Shown: positions 1 to 22,483 of the stretch, one piece after another
Layout: every line of letters starts with the position of its first letter
Numbering within the stretch: the stretch's first letter is position 1
NCBI GenBank assembly: GCA_029224185.1
Contig: CM055205.1
Location: 18,821,942-18,885,941 of the forward strand
DNA length: 64,000 bases
Direction: 5' to 3'
Source: Karalla daura
Lineage: Eukaryota > Chordata > Actinopteri > Chaetodontiformes > Leiognathidae
The notes under the pieces: model-generated
Seen by the model: only the letters and a program-made list of their open reading frames with translations
Database searches by the model: none
What the model was told of the DNA's origin: nothing
Position numbers and translations under genes: made by a program

Positions 1-1636
1 ACTACATGAGCTCCACCGCGTCTGCTGAGGTTTCTCTCTGGGTGACAGACAGGGACGAGGTATGAGGCCTGACAGCTATTTGTTCACCACTCTGTGAAAA
101 ACAACACACCAGGTGGATTTTTCTTATACATGCTAAGCAACACTTGACAGTAAGTTGATAGTCTTTGTATTATCATCTCATCTAGTGGATATATTTAACA
201 CTGATTCATCACATCAGTTGTGTATGTTTCGGGAACTGGCTGCGGGGTTAGGGGAGGTGAACACATACGGTTCTTGACACCTCAATCTCACAACAGGGAA
301 ACGTCAGACATGCAGACATTTGTTAAGCAAATGAGTGAGGACGCTCACTGTACATGTGGCCAGTGTGTTCCTCAAGCCTCGGCAGCTGTGCCTCGGCCTG
401 AGCTCACTGATCTGAATGTGTGATCTACTCTTCAGGTAAAGTGAGTTTTAACCTCAAAAAGGTGAGAAAGAGGCTGTTCAGAGGTAATGTGACTGAATGT
501 GCTAGAGGAGGGGAGTTTGCCACCAGGTACACAGATGCACTGGTGCTGTCATTCAGCATGTAGCTATACTTCCTCTATAGCTTCAAGCTGTGTATCAGTC
601 ATGTTTGAACACACTTCACTTCCCATATTTTACTGTGCTCCTCACGGTTACTGTTATTGTTACTGTTTTTTTTGCTAAAATAGAAATATAGTGCTTGTAT
701 AAATATATAATATACAGTTATATTTCAGGTTATGTATGGGGTTAGCATCGAGGCTAGGCTTAGGGTTGTCAACATATTACATAACACATAGAACACATAA
801 TAAAACGTGTTACATTCAGTGGACTGGTTTTTGTTTTTTTCAGAAGAGATTCAGCAACAAAACAGGACTAAAACACAGTCTTAATATCACTTCAAAAGCA
901 GATTGTGACTTAGATGAGAGGCTGAAACAGGACTGACATGAACGAGACAAATATTCATGGCATCTCAGTTTCACTTTCTCTGATCGACTCGACAACATTA
1001 AATACTCTATCAAGTAATTAGTAACACAATTCACAGCCGACTGCAGACTTACAGACAAAAAGATCAGAGTTGACTTTTTAGTAACAACCCTCTTCATCCA
1101 ATCTAGGAGCTGCTCCTTAAATCCAAGACTTCATGACGACTCCATTTAGATCTTTGAAAAATAAGAGAGTCAACAGTTCTAAGAAAGCATAAAGATGAAG
1201 ACCATCAGGTTTAAATGGGGCCATTCTTTCATGGCTTTCATGGGTTTCTTTGGGAAACACTGAGGCGATAGTGACACTGCTCCTTTATCTCAGCGCCTGA
1301 CACAACTAGAAAATAATTAACTGAAAACTAATTCCTATATTTGCTGCGTGAGTCCACATTAAAAAAAAAAAGGTCAGGGTTGACGTTTGCTCTGCAAATA
1401 GACATACACAGCAGGGCCACACCAAATATTGAATTAATGCTCTGAGTTGATCAGAAGCTTTTGATAGCCTCCAGGGCTGTTTGTTCTGCTCTTTCCTGAA
1501 ACTTTTTGCCAGCCAGCTCCTTCTCCCAGCCGTACAGTGTCATCAGAGAGGCAGATGCTACGGCCAAGCTTAGGGGGATTTAAAGTGGCTGCTGAGCAGA
1601 GGTAATGTTGATCTGTGTTCCCCTCTTCCTCTCCAG
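1..1636. other. Upstream/5' region of styk1, no coding gene seen
   Basis: I find no convincing coding exon here. The short open frames do not resemble known proteins. The first styk1 coding exon is preceded by a good acceptor (a pyrimidine run ending in CAG at 1634-1636), so at least one noncoding 5' exon should lie further upstream, here or outside the window. A GT-type donor near position 60 is possible but unproven. AT-rich sequence at 660-720 is unremarkable. Confidence 0.5.
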
Positions 1637-1637
1637 C

Positions 1638-4600
1638 ATGTCATCCAACTCCACGGCCGATAATCTGTGCGCGCCGGACGACAACCTCTGCAGTAAGGAC
1701 ACCACTGCTACTACTCATCTGCCTCCTCCCTTCAGTGCTCCTGTCTCTTTCATTACCTTCTTCTCCAAAACAATCCTGTACTTTCTTCTTCGGTCCGGAA
1801 ACATGGCCTCTACTGGGTTAACTTCGACTGTCTGCGACACTTTTTGGTCCTTTTTTGGTCCTTTAATGGTACCATTAGCTCAACAAACACACCAGGTACA
1901 AATCATATTTGCTGTTTCTGTCCATAGATCCAAGACATCTGTAATTCTCTGTGTGTATTCCCATCAAAAGAAAAACAAACAGAAACCTCATTTTGGTTGT
2001 AAAGCGTGTAACAAAGAGTGAGACACTGACATGAAACCTGCGGCTTGGGGACTGATCTCATCAAACACTGCCCCGTCATCCACAGTCACGCTTTACAATC
2101 TCTATTTGTTCAGCGACAGTACTGTTCATGTGCCGTGTGCAACGATGCCGCCACATCCCATTTTCCAGATATGGTCGCAGTGAATCCAGGAGGGTGCGAT
2201 TACACAACAGGATGGAGTAAAATCTGCTGATTCACAGCTGAGGATGTGAAGTCAAATACACAACATATGATTTAGCTCCACTACAACACAGGTTTAGTTC
2301 ATGTTAAGGATGAATGGTCTATGTAAGGATGTCGTATCGTAGACTTGTCTGATCATTACAGACCGGTCAATGGTCTAATCATTAAAAAAATACTTAGAGT
2401 GTTTAGTAAGTCTTAGGTTAAGTCTTCACCTCACAAAAATAACACCAAGTGTAAAACGTTGATCTTGCATTCAGTCCTTCAATGCCACAAAATGATTGAT
2501 GATATAGTGTAAAGCACAGGCCACACCTAAGAATGTGCCACAACAGGAGCACAGTGTTTACTCAGACCAGAAGCTTTACGTTGCCCGTCCTGAATTCTGA
2601 GACAAATAGTTGGCGACTGGATTTCAACATCACGTGTGACGTGAGATGAGGGATTTGGTGACTAACAGTCAGCGTCTTCTTCAGGCATTTTACGTTAAAG
2701 GTGTGATAATCTACACCCAGCATTTCATTGTAACATTAAAGAAAAAGTCTAAATGAACATAATCTGATAAGTCTCAATGTTATCAAGGAAACATATTTAC
2801 GTTCCAGGCTCAATAATGTGAAAACGAGAGCTTTGATTTTGCACAGGAACTCTCCATCGCAGCTGTTCCCTGTTCAAGCATGCATGACAATGCACGTTAT
2901 CAATCAGTCAGAGCTGTCCGAACCTTTTATTTCCTAAATGTCAGTGCGTGACTCATCCCGGCATGTGTGGGCTGGACTTTCTGTCCAGTCATGGCCTAAT
3001 TGTGTAATGTTGACAGTGTCACAACAAGTCAGCAAGACAAAAGTTGTTTCATTATCAGTCAATCAAACTATGACGAAAAGGGGCACAAAAGAAAAACAAA
3101 AAAACAAAAACAATCTGATGTGACTAAAATGTAGCTTCTGGCATCACAGTAAACAATGACTGAAAGAATAGAGTGTTGGTATCGATAGTTGCACTCAGAT
3201 AGTTCTTTAGGTTACAGCATCTCAGGCTATGTGTCGACATATCAGCACTGGTGTAAAAGGAAGATGACGTGGTGTTACGGAAGAACATTCTGGAAACACT
3301 TGAGAGGTGAAAGCATTTTAACAGCCAACTCCTCATCCCGTCCGTGGACTAAACAGCATGGACTGAACATCCACAAGCCTGCACAAGTCTGAAGAACCAT
3401 GATTTTTCTCTTTAAATAGGCCTTTGAAACACAAATATAACCAATTTAAAACGGTTTCCTACTTTTAACACCATTTATTGGGGCTTCTGTCTTTTATTTA
3501 AAACATGTCAGCTTCTTTTTATGAGACTGTTTCTCAACATTTGTACCATTATTTCTACTGTTTGTAATTATAATTACTATTTTTATAGTTACACTGGAAA
3601 AACAACTATATAGATAAATATTAAAAATTTTCTATATATAATACGTGTATAACTTAATATTTAATGATAATAATTAGTGGTGGTAGCAGTACTTATTGTC
3701 TTTTTATTATGAATTCCAATAATAATGACAATATTAGTGTTATTAGAAACAGTTCACAACTATCACTATTATTATTACATTGTTTTTGTTGTTATTATTG
3801 TTATACTATTATTGCTATTACTACATATAATAAAAATAACAATAGTGTTATCGTTATTTTCTTATTGTTTGTTCTTGCTCTGTACTTAATATGATTCTTA
3901 TGTACCATACCATTATCATTATTATGATCATGATAATTGTGAATGTGATTTAGTGTGATTTTTTTGGGCTTCTGTACAGAATAATTTCCTTGTAAAGAAC
4001 ATATCTCATCTCAGGAGGTTGGGACATGGCTGCTGTGCTGTGTGACGGTCTTAATCACACAAATAACCTGGTCTTGAGAACACATGGCCTTTCCTCTTGA
4101 AGCTGACATTTAAACATGATCTTTCCTCAGTCGTGCGGGAGTACCAGCAGGCGGTGATCATCGTCCCTACCCTGCTGCTCACCTCCTCTCTGATCACCAT
4201 CGTGGCCTTGTGCCTCCTGCTATACTGCTCCAAACGTAAGGGGACGAGGAGCACGGCCCCGCAGCAGAACCACCACAGCTCGTCGTCGCACAGACACACC
4301 CAGAGAAACGGGCATCCCCGTCATCCCAGGGATCACACAGATCACAGGCATCACCTGCAGGGCATCGACGGTGAGCAATCCTCATCTAACTCCTCAGTCA
4401 TGTTCGCTGTGCCTCACCTCTCCAGGGTTTGACTCACACATATTTACCATCCTGCTCTGCTGTGCTCTCTAACCCTGCTCCAGCTCCCCCAGGAATAAAC
4501 CCACTGGAACATGAAGAGCTGCCAATGACAGTTCAACAAGTGCATCGCAACGTTAAGCCAACTCCGGCTGCAGCGAGGCAGACGTCCACAGAGAGGCACC

Positions 4601-7600
4601 ACGGAGCCTTCAACCAGGTCACTGCGCTGCCTCTGTCCTTCTCCATCAAGCCCAACAACACGGCCAGCATCTACCGGGCCCGCATGGACCACAGGGATGT
4701 CATCCTCAGGGTGTTAAGAGGTAACGTGAGCTGGGCACAGCTAAACTGGAGGCACAGAGCTCCTCTCGCTTATGCTGCCGAGGGGGAGACACATAAGCTC
4801 CTCTCATTAAATCAGAGGAACATAGCCTGAGCCGTCCGACGCAGACAGACAGAGAGTTTTACTTGTTCTCTTCTTCTCAAGCCATTTTGTATGTGTGTGA
4901 TTTTGGTTCGTACAGGCGGAAGGACATCAAATACGAGAGCATTTCAGTGACATTCAATACTCAGAAACTTAAGCTCAATAGTAGAACTGCAATAACTAAT
5001 CTATTAATCGACTATATTAATGATCAATTAGTCAATTAAAGCATTCATAGAGAACTTTCAAATTTAAGAAATCTTCAACATGCATTTTGTTTAGATTCTT
5101 AAATTCTCAAGTAAGGGAAAGAAAAACAAACAAAGATATTCAAAGACCATATATTGGTATTTATCATGGCCGTACTTCATCAATTTATTAATATTAATAT
5201 ATATTCCCAATACATTTCCTTGCCTCTGTAAATCTCTGAGTCGCCTTGTTTAAGAACAGTGCTTCACAGACAAACTTGATATGAAACGGTTATTAACAAT
5301 TTTCACCAATTTTCCAGCATTTTATAAACCAAGTGATAAATCAGTTTCAATTTTGCTTTGCCACCAAAAAATGTACATGATATGTAAATATACATGAATA
5401 TGGAGCTGTGGAAGTGTGAAATGTGAAAGGTTATGTAGCTCTTTACCTCCTCAGACACGGCGAGCAGCAGCGAGAAGCAGCACTTCCTGGGCTTCGCCAG
5501 CTTCGTGTCGGGACTGGGGCCTCACCCCTTCATCCCTGCCCTGCTCGGCGTGGTCTCCACACAGGTGCCTCATGTGATCGTTGTGGAGGAGCTGAGGCAC
5601 AGAGACCTGCTGGGATTCCTGTGGAGGTGTCGGGAGGTACGGTGCCCTGTCATTAGCCAAAGAACATACAAATTACTGTTGTTAGAACAAGTGTCGCGGA
5701 TACAACGGACGCATAGCTTTTCAACTAACCGGGTTCAAGAATGACGTCACCTCGGATTCTGCGGGCGGGATAACGAACAAAAACGAGTCCGCCATTTTTT
5801 TTATTGCTATGGGAGAGAAGCCGTGGACAAACAGTTAATTTAGGAAAGTAAATAAAGGAAAAGTACACGTCTAGATGTCACGTCAAGAAACGTGTTTGCT
5901 TCAGGATTATTTCACTTAATAGCGTTAAAGTCCGTCATTGCTTCTTCTCTTCCTTTATGGCGGATGACAGGTTTTAGGCGCATTAGCGCCACCAACTGGT
6001 TTGGGTGTGGATTACGCTATTTATTAATAGTAAAGAAAAATTCTCTAATTTATCTCCTAAAATGTTGAAACAAAAACTGCCAATGGTGTTTGAGAAAAGT
6101 AATTCCACATAGAGCAGCAGAACTGGTTTGCTGTTTCATCTGATTCATTTGAGTGGGAAAGAGGGAGCAAAGAAACAGATCACATCAAAAAACACATTTT
6201 AATGATCCATCCGTTTTTCATGTCTCCTCTTTTACTCTTTCTTCTCTCCTCATTAGGACAATTCCAATGGAGACACTGTATGTGACATGACAGAGAAGAG
6301 GATCTTCACCATGGCACTACAAGTGGCCTCTGCACTGGTTGGTTTATCTGCTATCTGTCTCATTGCTTAATGCATTGACATTTGGCATTTCTACAGGATT
6401 ATTTGGGAGGGAAATGTGTAATCTCCCTGTCTACTTCCCTGTCCTTTTATATCCTAATTTGCAATGTTTTGGTAACTTTTGACAAACAAAAGATTTCCTC
6501 AGTGGCTCCATTTGCAAAATCCAGTCCAAAATCTGTTAGGATATGAACTAATCCATTGAAAATATAATTTTAATGTTCATATTTTATGTTTTTTACATGT
6601 GCTTTTAGAGGTGATTTCACTCTCAACCCTGTACTCATCTCACACATCTTCCAGGAGTATCTGCACAGTCAGCGCTGCATTCATGGAAACCTGGGAGCGC
6701 GCAGCGTCCTGGTCGGTGGAGACCTGACGGCCAAGCTGTGGGGACTGGGCCCGGCGTACCGCCGCAGGACGCAGGGGCCGACGGGGGAAGCCGAGGACAT
6801 GGAGATGAGGAAGTGGCAGGCACCTGAAGTCCTGAGCAGGGGAGCCATCAGTCAGAGCAGCGATGTGTGAGTGTTACACCACCATGTCAGGGGCGTTTAA
6901 CCAGCCTGTTACACCACTCTGTTTACATACCTACAGTACATACGATCAGCATTTAACTATGAGATAAAAAGAAAGAAAAAGCACAAACATCTTGACCTCT
7001 TATCACCCATGGTCGTTCTTATCTGGGACACGATTTAAACTCTAAACAATCTGTTCACACAAAGACGTACTGCCTGCACAACTGCTTATACTAATATACT
7101 AATTTTGACTGAATACTTATTCCCTTTGACAGATGGTCCTTTGGCATCCTGCTATATGAAATGATCACACTGGGTAGGTGTTTTATTGGTTTCAGCAGTG
7201 ACGAGAGCTAATGCGGATGGATGCTCAAATTTAATGTTCAAAGCTCATCTAGAAACTGCACAAGATTTTTTTTTAGGAGAACTTGATGTACCTTGCGTTT
7301 TGTGTCATAGAGCTATGCAAAAGTCAAAAGTACTGTCATTTATGTACTTCTATCTAATGAATGCATACCTTCCCACTCATGATATTACATGTGACTGCAC
7401 TCAGGTGACCCACCGTTTGCCGAGCTCATGGCAACTGAAATTCTGCAGCATTTACAAAGAGGCAGGCACCTGAATCGGCCGCCCACCTGCTCCAACTCGC
7501 TGTAAGACCACCATATCTGTAAAATGTTGTTTGTATTTCTTTTTTTTTTTCCTTTTGACAAGCTTGGTCTGACTTTGAACGTGCTTCGCCTGGATCTGTA

Positions 7601-7797
7601 GGTACTCGATCATCAGGTCGTGCTGCCAGTGGAACCACCAGCATCGCCTCTCGGTGCAGGAGCTGATCAGGAAGCTTCAGGCGGGAGAGAAGTCGGCCAA
7701 CGGGCGGTCGGTCATCAGAGTACCTGAGCCGCTGGACATTGAGAAATACCTGAGGGAGGCGGGGTATGGAGAGGCGTATAACTACGCTGTGCTCTGA
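1638..7797 (+). CDS. styk1: STYK1/NOK-like single-pass membrane pseudokinase, 9 coding exons
   Basis: Coding exons: 1638-1692, 4131-4370, 4484-4720, 5455-5636, 6257-6337, 6655-6866, 7133-7173, 7405-7501, 7602-7797. All phases agree and give 446 residues (human STYK1 is about 420). A short extracellular N-terminus is followed by a membrane segment at about residues 26-52 (contains VIIVPTLLL), a His-rich juxtamembrane stretch, then a protein-kinase fold (about 140-430) with the DVWSFG and APE landmarks intact. Catalytic landmarks are lost: the VAIK lysine is Arg (VILRVL, about 174), the HRD motif reads HGN (Asn about 277), and DFG reads GLG (about 295-297). The family is a receptor-like regulator of growth signalling, reported in mammals to affect PI3K/AKT and autophagy. 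A signalling role without catalysis is my inference. The start follows a clear acceptor. 5' noncoding exons were not located. The gene is convergent with phc1. Confidence 0.93.
4985..5045. repeat. Palindrome-like AT-rich element (MITE-like fragment)
   Basis: CTATTAATCGACTATATTAATGATCAATTAGTCAATTAA-type sequence resembles the dispersed GATTAATCGATTA element of fish genomes. A similar piece lies near 27040-27085. It is short and diverged. Confidence 0.35.
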
Positions 7798-8560
7798 TTG
7801 GCTGCATTGGTGCTGTGGGAGGACTTCAACCAGTGGTCTCTACTGGAACGACTGAAGACTTGACGCTGGATGAACAAGAATTTGTGAAGGAGGACTTTAT
7901 CACATTAATGCACATTATTCTTAAAAACGTGAGAAGTAAAATGTTTGTACTTGTTTGTACTGTTGGAACTCTTAAATGCACTCTACAAAGCGCTCTCAAT
8001 GAGATTACTAACTAATATATTGATTGTAAATATTTATTGCATGTGCATTATGTGTAAGATGAATTACAAACGACATGCAACATTATGTGTTCCTTTCCAT
8101 TTTCCTTCTTTTTACTACTACCTTTTCATTATTTATTATTACTCTCTCAAAGTACAATACTTTGCTTGTACTTGTGTGTTTAGCCACTTGACTCCATGAA
8201 TCCAAAGGTATTTGTTGCCAATTCAAACTAAATTAGCATAGCAAGCATTGCCATTCTGCTTCGACAGCGTAATTTTCTATTTAGGCAGGCTCTCTATTAG
8301 TTTTAATTTTTGGCCACAACCAGTGTGTTTGATGCTCCGAGAGATGCAGTTGTGTAACAATACAATGAATTTGTGACTTTTTAGTTTTCCTTTTTGGCTT
8401 TATGCATCTTATTTCTGATTGGGAGGGTGAGATATACATAAGGAGATGAAGTATTAAAAGTTGCACATTTAAGGTTTCAAACCTGGGTTTCTACCATCTC
8501 CAGCTGAGCCAAACTGCGCCTCCCTGTGGTTATTGTTTATAATTGGTGAGATTAGAGTCC

Positions 8561-8660
8561 GTTGCCATGGTTACAGGAAGGTTAGTACGTTGTCACAGTT
8601 GCAGTAAGGTTAGTATGTTGTCATGGTTACAGTAAGGTTAGTGCGTTGTCATGGTTACAT
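8561..8660 (+). repeat. 28-bp tandem repeat, about 3.6 copies, each with an RFX X-box-like core
   Basis: Units start at 8561, 8589, 8617 and 8645. Each begins GTTGYCAYRGTTRC followed by a shared AGTAAGGTTAGT-type spacer. In units 1, 3 and 4 the reverse complement of the first 14 bases fits the X-box consensus GTHNYYATRRNAAC. Unit 2 is mutated. It lies in the styk1 3' UTR. Confidence 0.8.
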
Positions 8661-8754
8661 TCAGGCGCCTTCTGATTGGCTGCAGTACTTCCATGTTCCG
8701 TTAGCTGAGTGTTCAGTGTAGTTCATGGATGTATTGGTTTAGTTCCATTCCAGA

Positions 8755-8760
8755 AATAAA
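8755..8760 (+). terminator. styk1: Poly(A) signal AATAAA of styk1
   Basis: A canonical hexamer about 960 bp after the styk1 stop. It is the last AATAAA before the opposing phc1 signal. Confidence 0.6.
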
Positions 8761-8785
8761 GAAGTCCAACAAAGCTTTTTCAAAA

Positions 8786-11077
8786 CAATTCCTTGATTAT
8801 TTATTTGCATGATAGTATTGTTAGCCTCTCCACATCAACCTAAGTTCCTCCAAGATTTTGCAGGTTTTGATTATTGCAAGCAACCATTTTGATTCAGAAG
8901 TAGCTTCTTTATGTAACGTTAAAAACAAACAAACAAAAAAACAACAAACAAAAACAACAAAAAAAAGCCTTTCGGCAGAACTCAAGTCTTTGAGAAAAGT
9001 GCTACTCTTTCGGGGGAAGGGTGATTGAATGAAGTCGTGGCTTGCTTGTCAACGAATGTTACACAGAAAATCAAAGCAGACCGACGACGATTAGACTGAG
9101 AAATCGCGTCACATTGTTGCAGCGCAAGTGCTTTCCTGGTTTTTGTGGGTTTTTTTGGTTTTCAATATAATATGTTGAGAAATCTGCCGATTGGAACGCT
9201 CCAAAATCCTGGGGATACTAGGACATATAAACACACAGCTATCAAAGATTATAATCCTTCTTGAAAGAAAATACTGTAATAGCCACAGTCACTAACAATG
9301 AAGCCAAAGATCGCTAGCTAGAAAGGTAAATACTGTTGGTACACGCTATGTGACAAAGCTATGAGGAAGACGGCGAGTTCCCTTCATCAAGGTAGCTACT
9401 ACTCAGTCACACTTTTTGGGAAAGGCAACGGATGTCATTGCTTGAAATAACAACTGTAAAAAAGTAAGCACTAATATAAAACAAGGAATGATATGAAAAG
9501 CAGTTAAAAAACAGACAATCCTCATCTAAATCTACTGTAGAGACTAGTGAGAAAGGCCACAAGGTTCACAGAGAGATAACATGAGAGAACTCCTACAGTA
9601 AAAAGCTTAAACAAGGCAATCCAGCAAACAAATGTGCATTCTTATATAAAGGCATTTTTTTACACTCATTACAGTATAGTTTAAGGTCGTCTCACTCACT
9701 CACTCTCACACACACACATTCACACACTCACTCCGGGATGATCTTTGTTCATCCTTCATAAACACAGGTCCACATGTGGCGGTCAGCCATTTTTTTCTTC
9801 TTCTTCTTCTTCACAGACTTTCTGCTTTGTTCACAAAAGCAGCTTAAAGAACTAACAGCTTATCATCGCTATCATAGGTTCATTCTTCACCTGTTTTCAG
9901 GCATCCTTTGTGTTTCACTTCACACAAACCTCAAGCCCGTGACCCTTCACCCTTCACTCACATCCCACACTGGGGAGCAGCTACTCGTACCGCTTTTACC
10001 TCAGTCCGTGACGTTGCCAGGACACAGAACGAAAACTGTTTTGCTTTTTTTTTGTTTTTGCAGATTGTTAAAGAGTAGAGTCAACAACATGTTCCATGTT
10101 ATAAAAACTTAAAAAGGTTGGATCTCCTGGAGATCGAGTGGAAAAGATCTGAATGTAAAAACAGTTTTGGAAAAGTGTTCTGCAGTAGCGTCTCATCTAC
10201 CGCACCGCATGTAAAAGCAAAAAACTGTATGATACATTTGTTTTTGTTTGTTGTAATCTCACTTGAAATGTGACCTGCTCCATCTTGGGTTTGGATTTCA
10301 GTTTCGCAACCACTACCCTGTTCTTCAGCTGTACCCTGTAAACTGTGGAAACAAACAAACTAAAAAGGACACGGCCAAAGCAAAAGTGTCACTACTGAAA
10401 GCTGATAAAGCTTCTTCTCTCAAAATAACAACTTTGAAAATACAAGTTAAGAAATGTATACATATAAATGCAAACACTTAAATAGCAACTGATCTGAGAA
10501 CTTCCCTTAGAGCATGAGTCTTGAAAATAAAGCCTGTAGATTTCAGTCACATTATATTCACTGATAAACTCATTTTGAAGCCAAAGAAGTGGGCGAGTCT
10601 GTTAAAGGTACTTTGCCTTCAGTGTGACACACTGAGAATATGCTTGTGTATTTTCTGTTCTTGTTCAGAGGTTAAATTTAAAAACACAGGCTCCTGAACT
10701 TCTGAAAAGGTGGAGTCCTGTGTGAGTACCAACCCCAGCTACACAAGTGATTTCTGAACTGAAAATACATTCGATCGTGTCTCGCGACACAGGCACGGGA
10801 TTGAAATTGTGCATCCTTAACAGCAAAATGAAATCACCTGGTAAACACTGAACTTCGGAATGGCTCTGAAACGCATTATTGTTTAACTCAGAGATGTGAC
10901 AAGGAACTCAGAGATGGACGAAAGCAACAGAGGCGACAGACCCAGGACCTTGGCTTTGTGTAGTGAAATGACCAGTAGCTAATACATTCACTCGGACTCT
11001 GACCGCTTTAGAGCTGGAGCGGGGGGTACGTGCCCGGGGCTTGGTGGACTGGTGGGGCTGGGTGGGAAACACTGACA
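8786..11077 (-). other. phc1: phc1 3' untranslated region (about 2.3 kb)
   Basis: Noncoding sequence between the phc1 stop codon and the minus-strand AATAAA at 8800-8805. I see no gene in it. It has an A-rich run near 8927-8970 and a short CA run near 9708-9730. Confidence 0.5.
8800..8805 (-). terminator. phc1: Poly(A) signal AATAAA of phc1 (minus strand)
   Basis: TTTATT on the plus strand reads AATAAA on the minus strand. It lies 40 bp from the styk1 signal, so the two transcripts end against each other. Confidence 0.55.
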
Positions 11078-20729
<9,652 letters not shown>

Positions 20730-21709
20730 GGCTGCAGAGGAGACAGAGGAGCCGTCCATCACTCAGACAGTGACTAAATACACACACACACACACTCCAC
20801 TCAGCTCTACTCTACTCTGCTCTACTCCATCTCTCTGGCAGCTGATGAACACCGGCCGTCAGGGCTCCTGACAAACACACTTCTCCGCCGAGGTGAGAGG
20901 CAGAGCTGCAGCGGCTCCACACACTGTGTCACACTCACATCACTGCTGAAGTCAGGGTTTGACTCAGACACCTACAACTTCTTTAAATGGGACTGCTTCC
21001 CACTATAGTATCACAGACCGTCTGTTTTCATGCATACACATGTAATCAAACTCCTGGTCTGCCACTGCACACTGTTCAATGTGAGCATTAATAAGGCATG
21101 AAAAGCAAAACTGAGCAATCCATAACAACATCCCCCAAAGAAATGATTCAAAACTTTTTGCAGTATTTCTTAATGAATGCAACAATATTTTACATGAACA
21201 GTGCACTATAATAGATTAACTATTAGCAGCAATTTCTGTTTGAAGACAGTTACACCATATTACAATACAGATGTCAATACATCACTGAACTTTCAAACTG
21301 TCAATAATCCAAGATGCAGGGAGAATCCAAGATGATTTCTCGTTTGAATTCAATATCGAATAATATACAGACTTTTTCACACACACCATCTATTAATTGT
21401 CTATTACTTTGTGTGACACCAATATGTGTCTTTGTGTGACACCAATATGGTCTAGCACAGACATGCACAGAGCTGGGAGCAGCAAATCCTTGATATTTGT
21501 GTTTAGAAAATGAGTGTGATGATCAATCAATCATCAAAATCCAGTCCACCACAAGTGTCCATTACATTTTCTCAAACAGGCTAAGTGATGACTGCAGATC
21601 TAGAGCAAGAGCATAGAGATGGCTCTAGATCACATTCAGACTTTAGCACCATAGGCAGCAGAAACCTCTCTCCCTGTGTGTGTATGTGTTAATGAAACAC
21701 CGAGCAGGT

Positions 21710-21711
<2 letters not shown>

Positions 21712-21790
<79 letters not shown>
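21712..21790 (+). repeat. (CA)n microsatellite
   Basis: Pure CA repeat in the first (5' UTR) intron of phc1. Confidence 0.97.
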
Positions 21791-21793
<3 letters not shown>

Positions 21794-22322
21794 CACCTGA
21801 CAGCGTCACTGTCTGACAACACCTCACATGCCCCTGGCTCTGGCACAGAGCTTCATCACATTATTTATTCACACATTTATTATTTACTAGATTATCAATC
21901 ATGTCTGTATTTATATTTCTGATATTCATGCCACTAAATGTCCTTCATTTGGAATAAGCATTAATCTAACAGACATTTTAACATCAGATCCCAGCTGGTT
22001 TCATATTACTACTCATTCATTATCATATAATCCACAAATATGTTTCTCAATATAGCTCCAAGCACCTGACAGACAGTGTCCCTGTCAGACCTCATATAAC
22101 CCTGGTCTAGCACAGAGCTCCATCATCCAGCATTACTTATTCATGCATTCGTCATTTATTAGATCATTTATCATTTTTTGGCATGTTTAACATGCATTCA
22201 TCATCAGATCATATCTGTTCTTCTCTGATTTTCCATGCAGCTGAGCAGCCTGTGGACTGAGCACTGGAGCTGCTGTTGTGTCCATTTCATCCCTGCAGTA
22301 TCATTATTACACCCCTCCTCCA

Positions 22323-22324
<2 letters not shown>

Positions 22325-22413
<89 letters not shown>
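22325..22413 (+). repeat. (CA)n microsatellite next to phc1 first exon
   Basis: Pure CA repeat about 70 bp downstream (in the transcript sense) of the phc1 noncoding first exon donor. Confidence 0.97.
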
Positions 22414-22415
<2 letters not shown>

Positions 22416-22483
22416 CTGCAGCTAGTGCTAGCTGCTTAGCCTGTGTCTGTCTGTCTGGCTCGGTACCGGGGCTCCGTCCTTAC

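Larger units (their letters stand above)
7798..8785 (+). other. styk1: styk1 3' untranslated region
   Basis: This is AT-rich noncoding sequence after the styk1 stop codon. It ends just beyond an AATAAA at 8755-8760. It contains a short tandem repeat at 8561-8660. The extent is inferred from the poly(A) signal and from the opposing signal of phc1. Confidence 0.55.

Noticed and set aside
20732..20762. Start of phc1 at an upstream in-frame ATG (MMDGSSV)
   Set aside because: The sequence just before METDGEQN is a strong acceptor (pyrimidines then CTGCAG) and the human protein starts at the METE-equivalent. The upstream Met codons are intronic.
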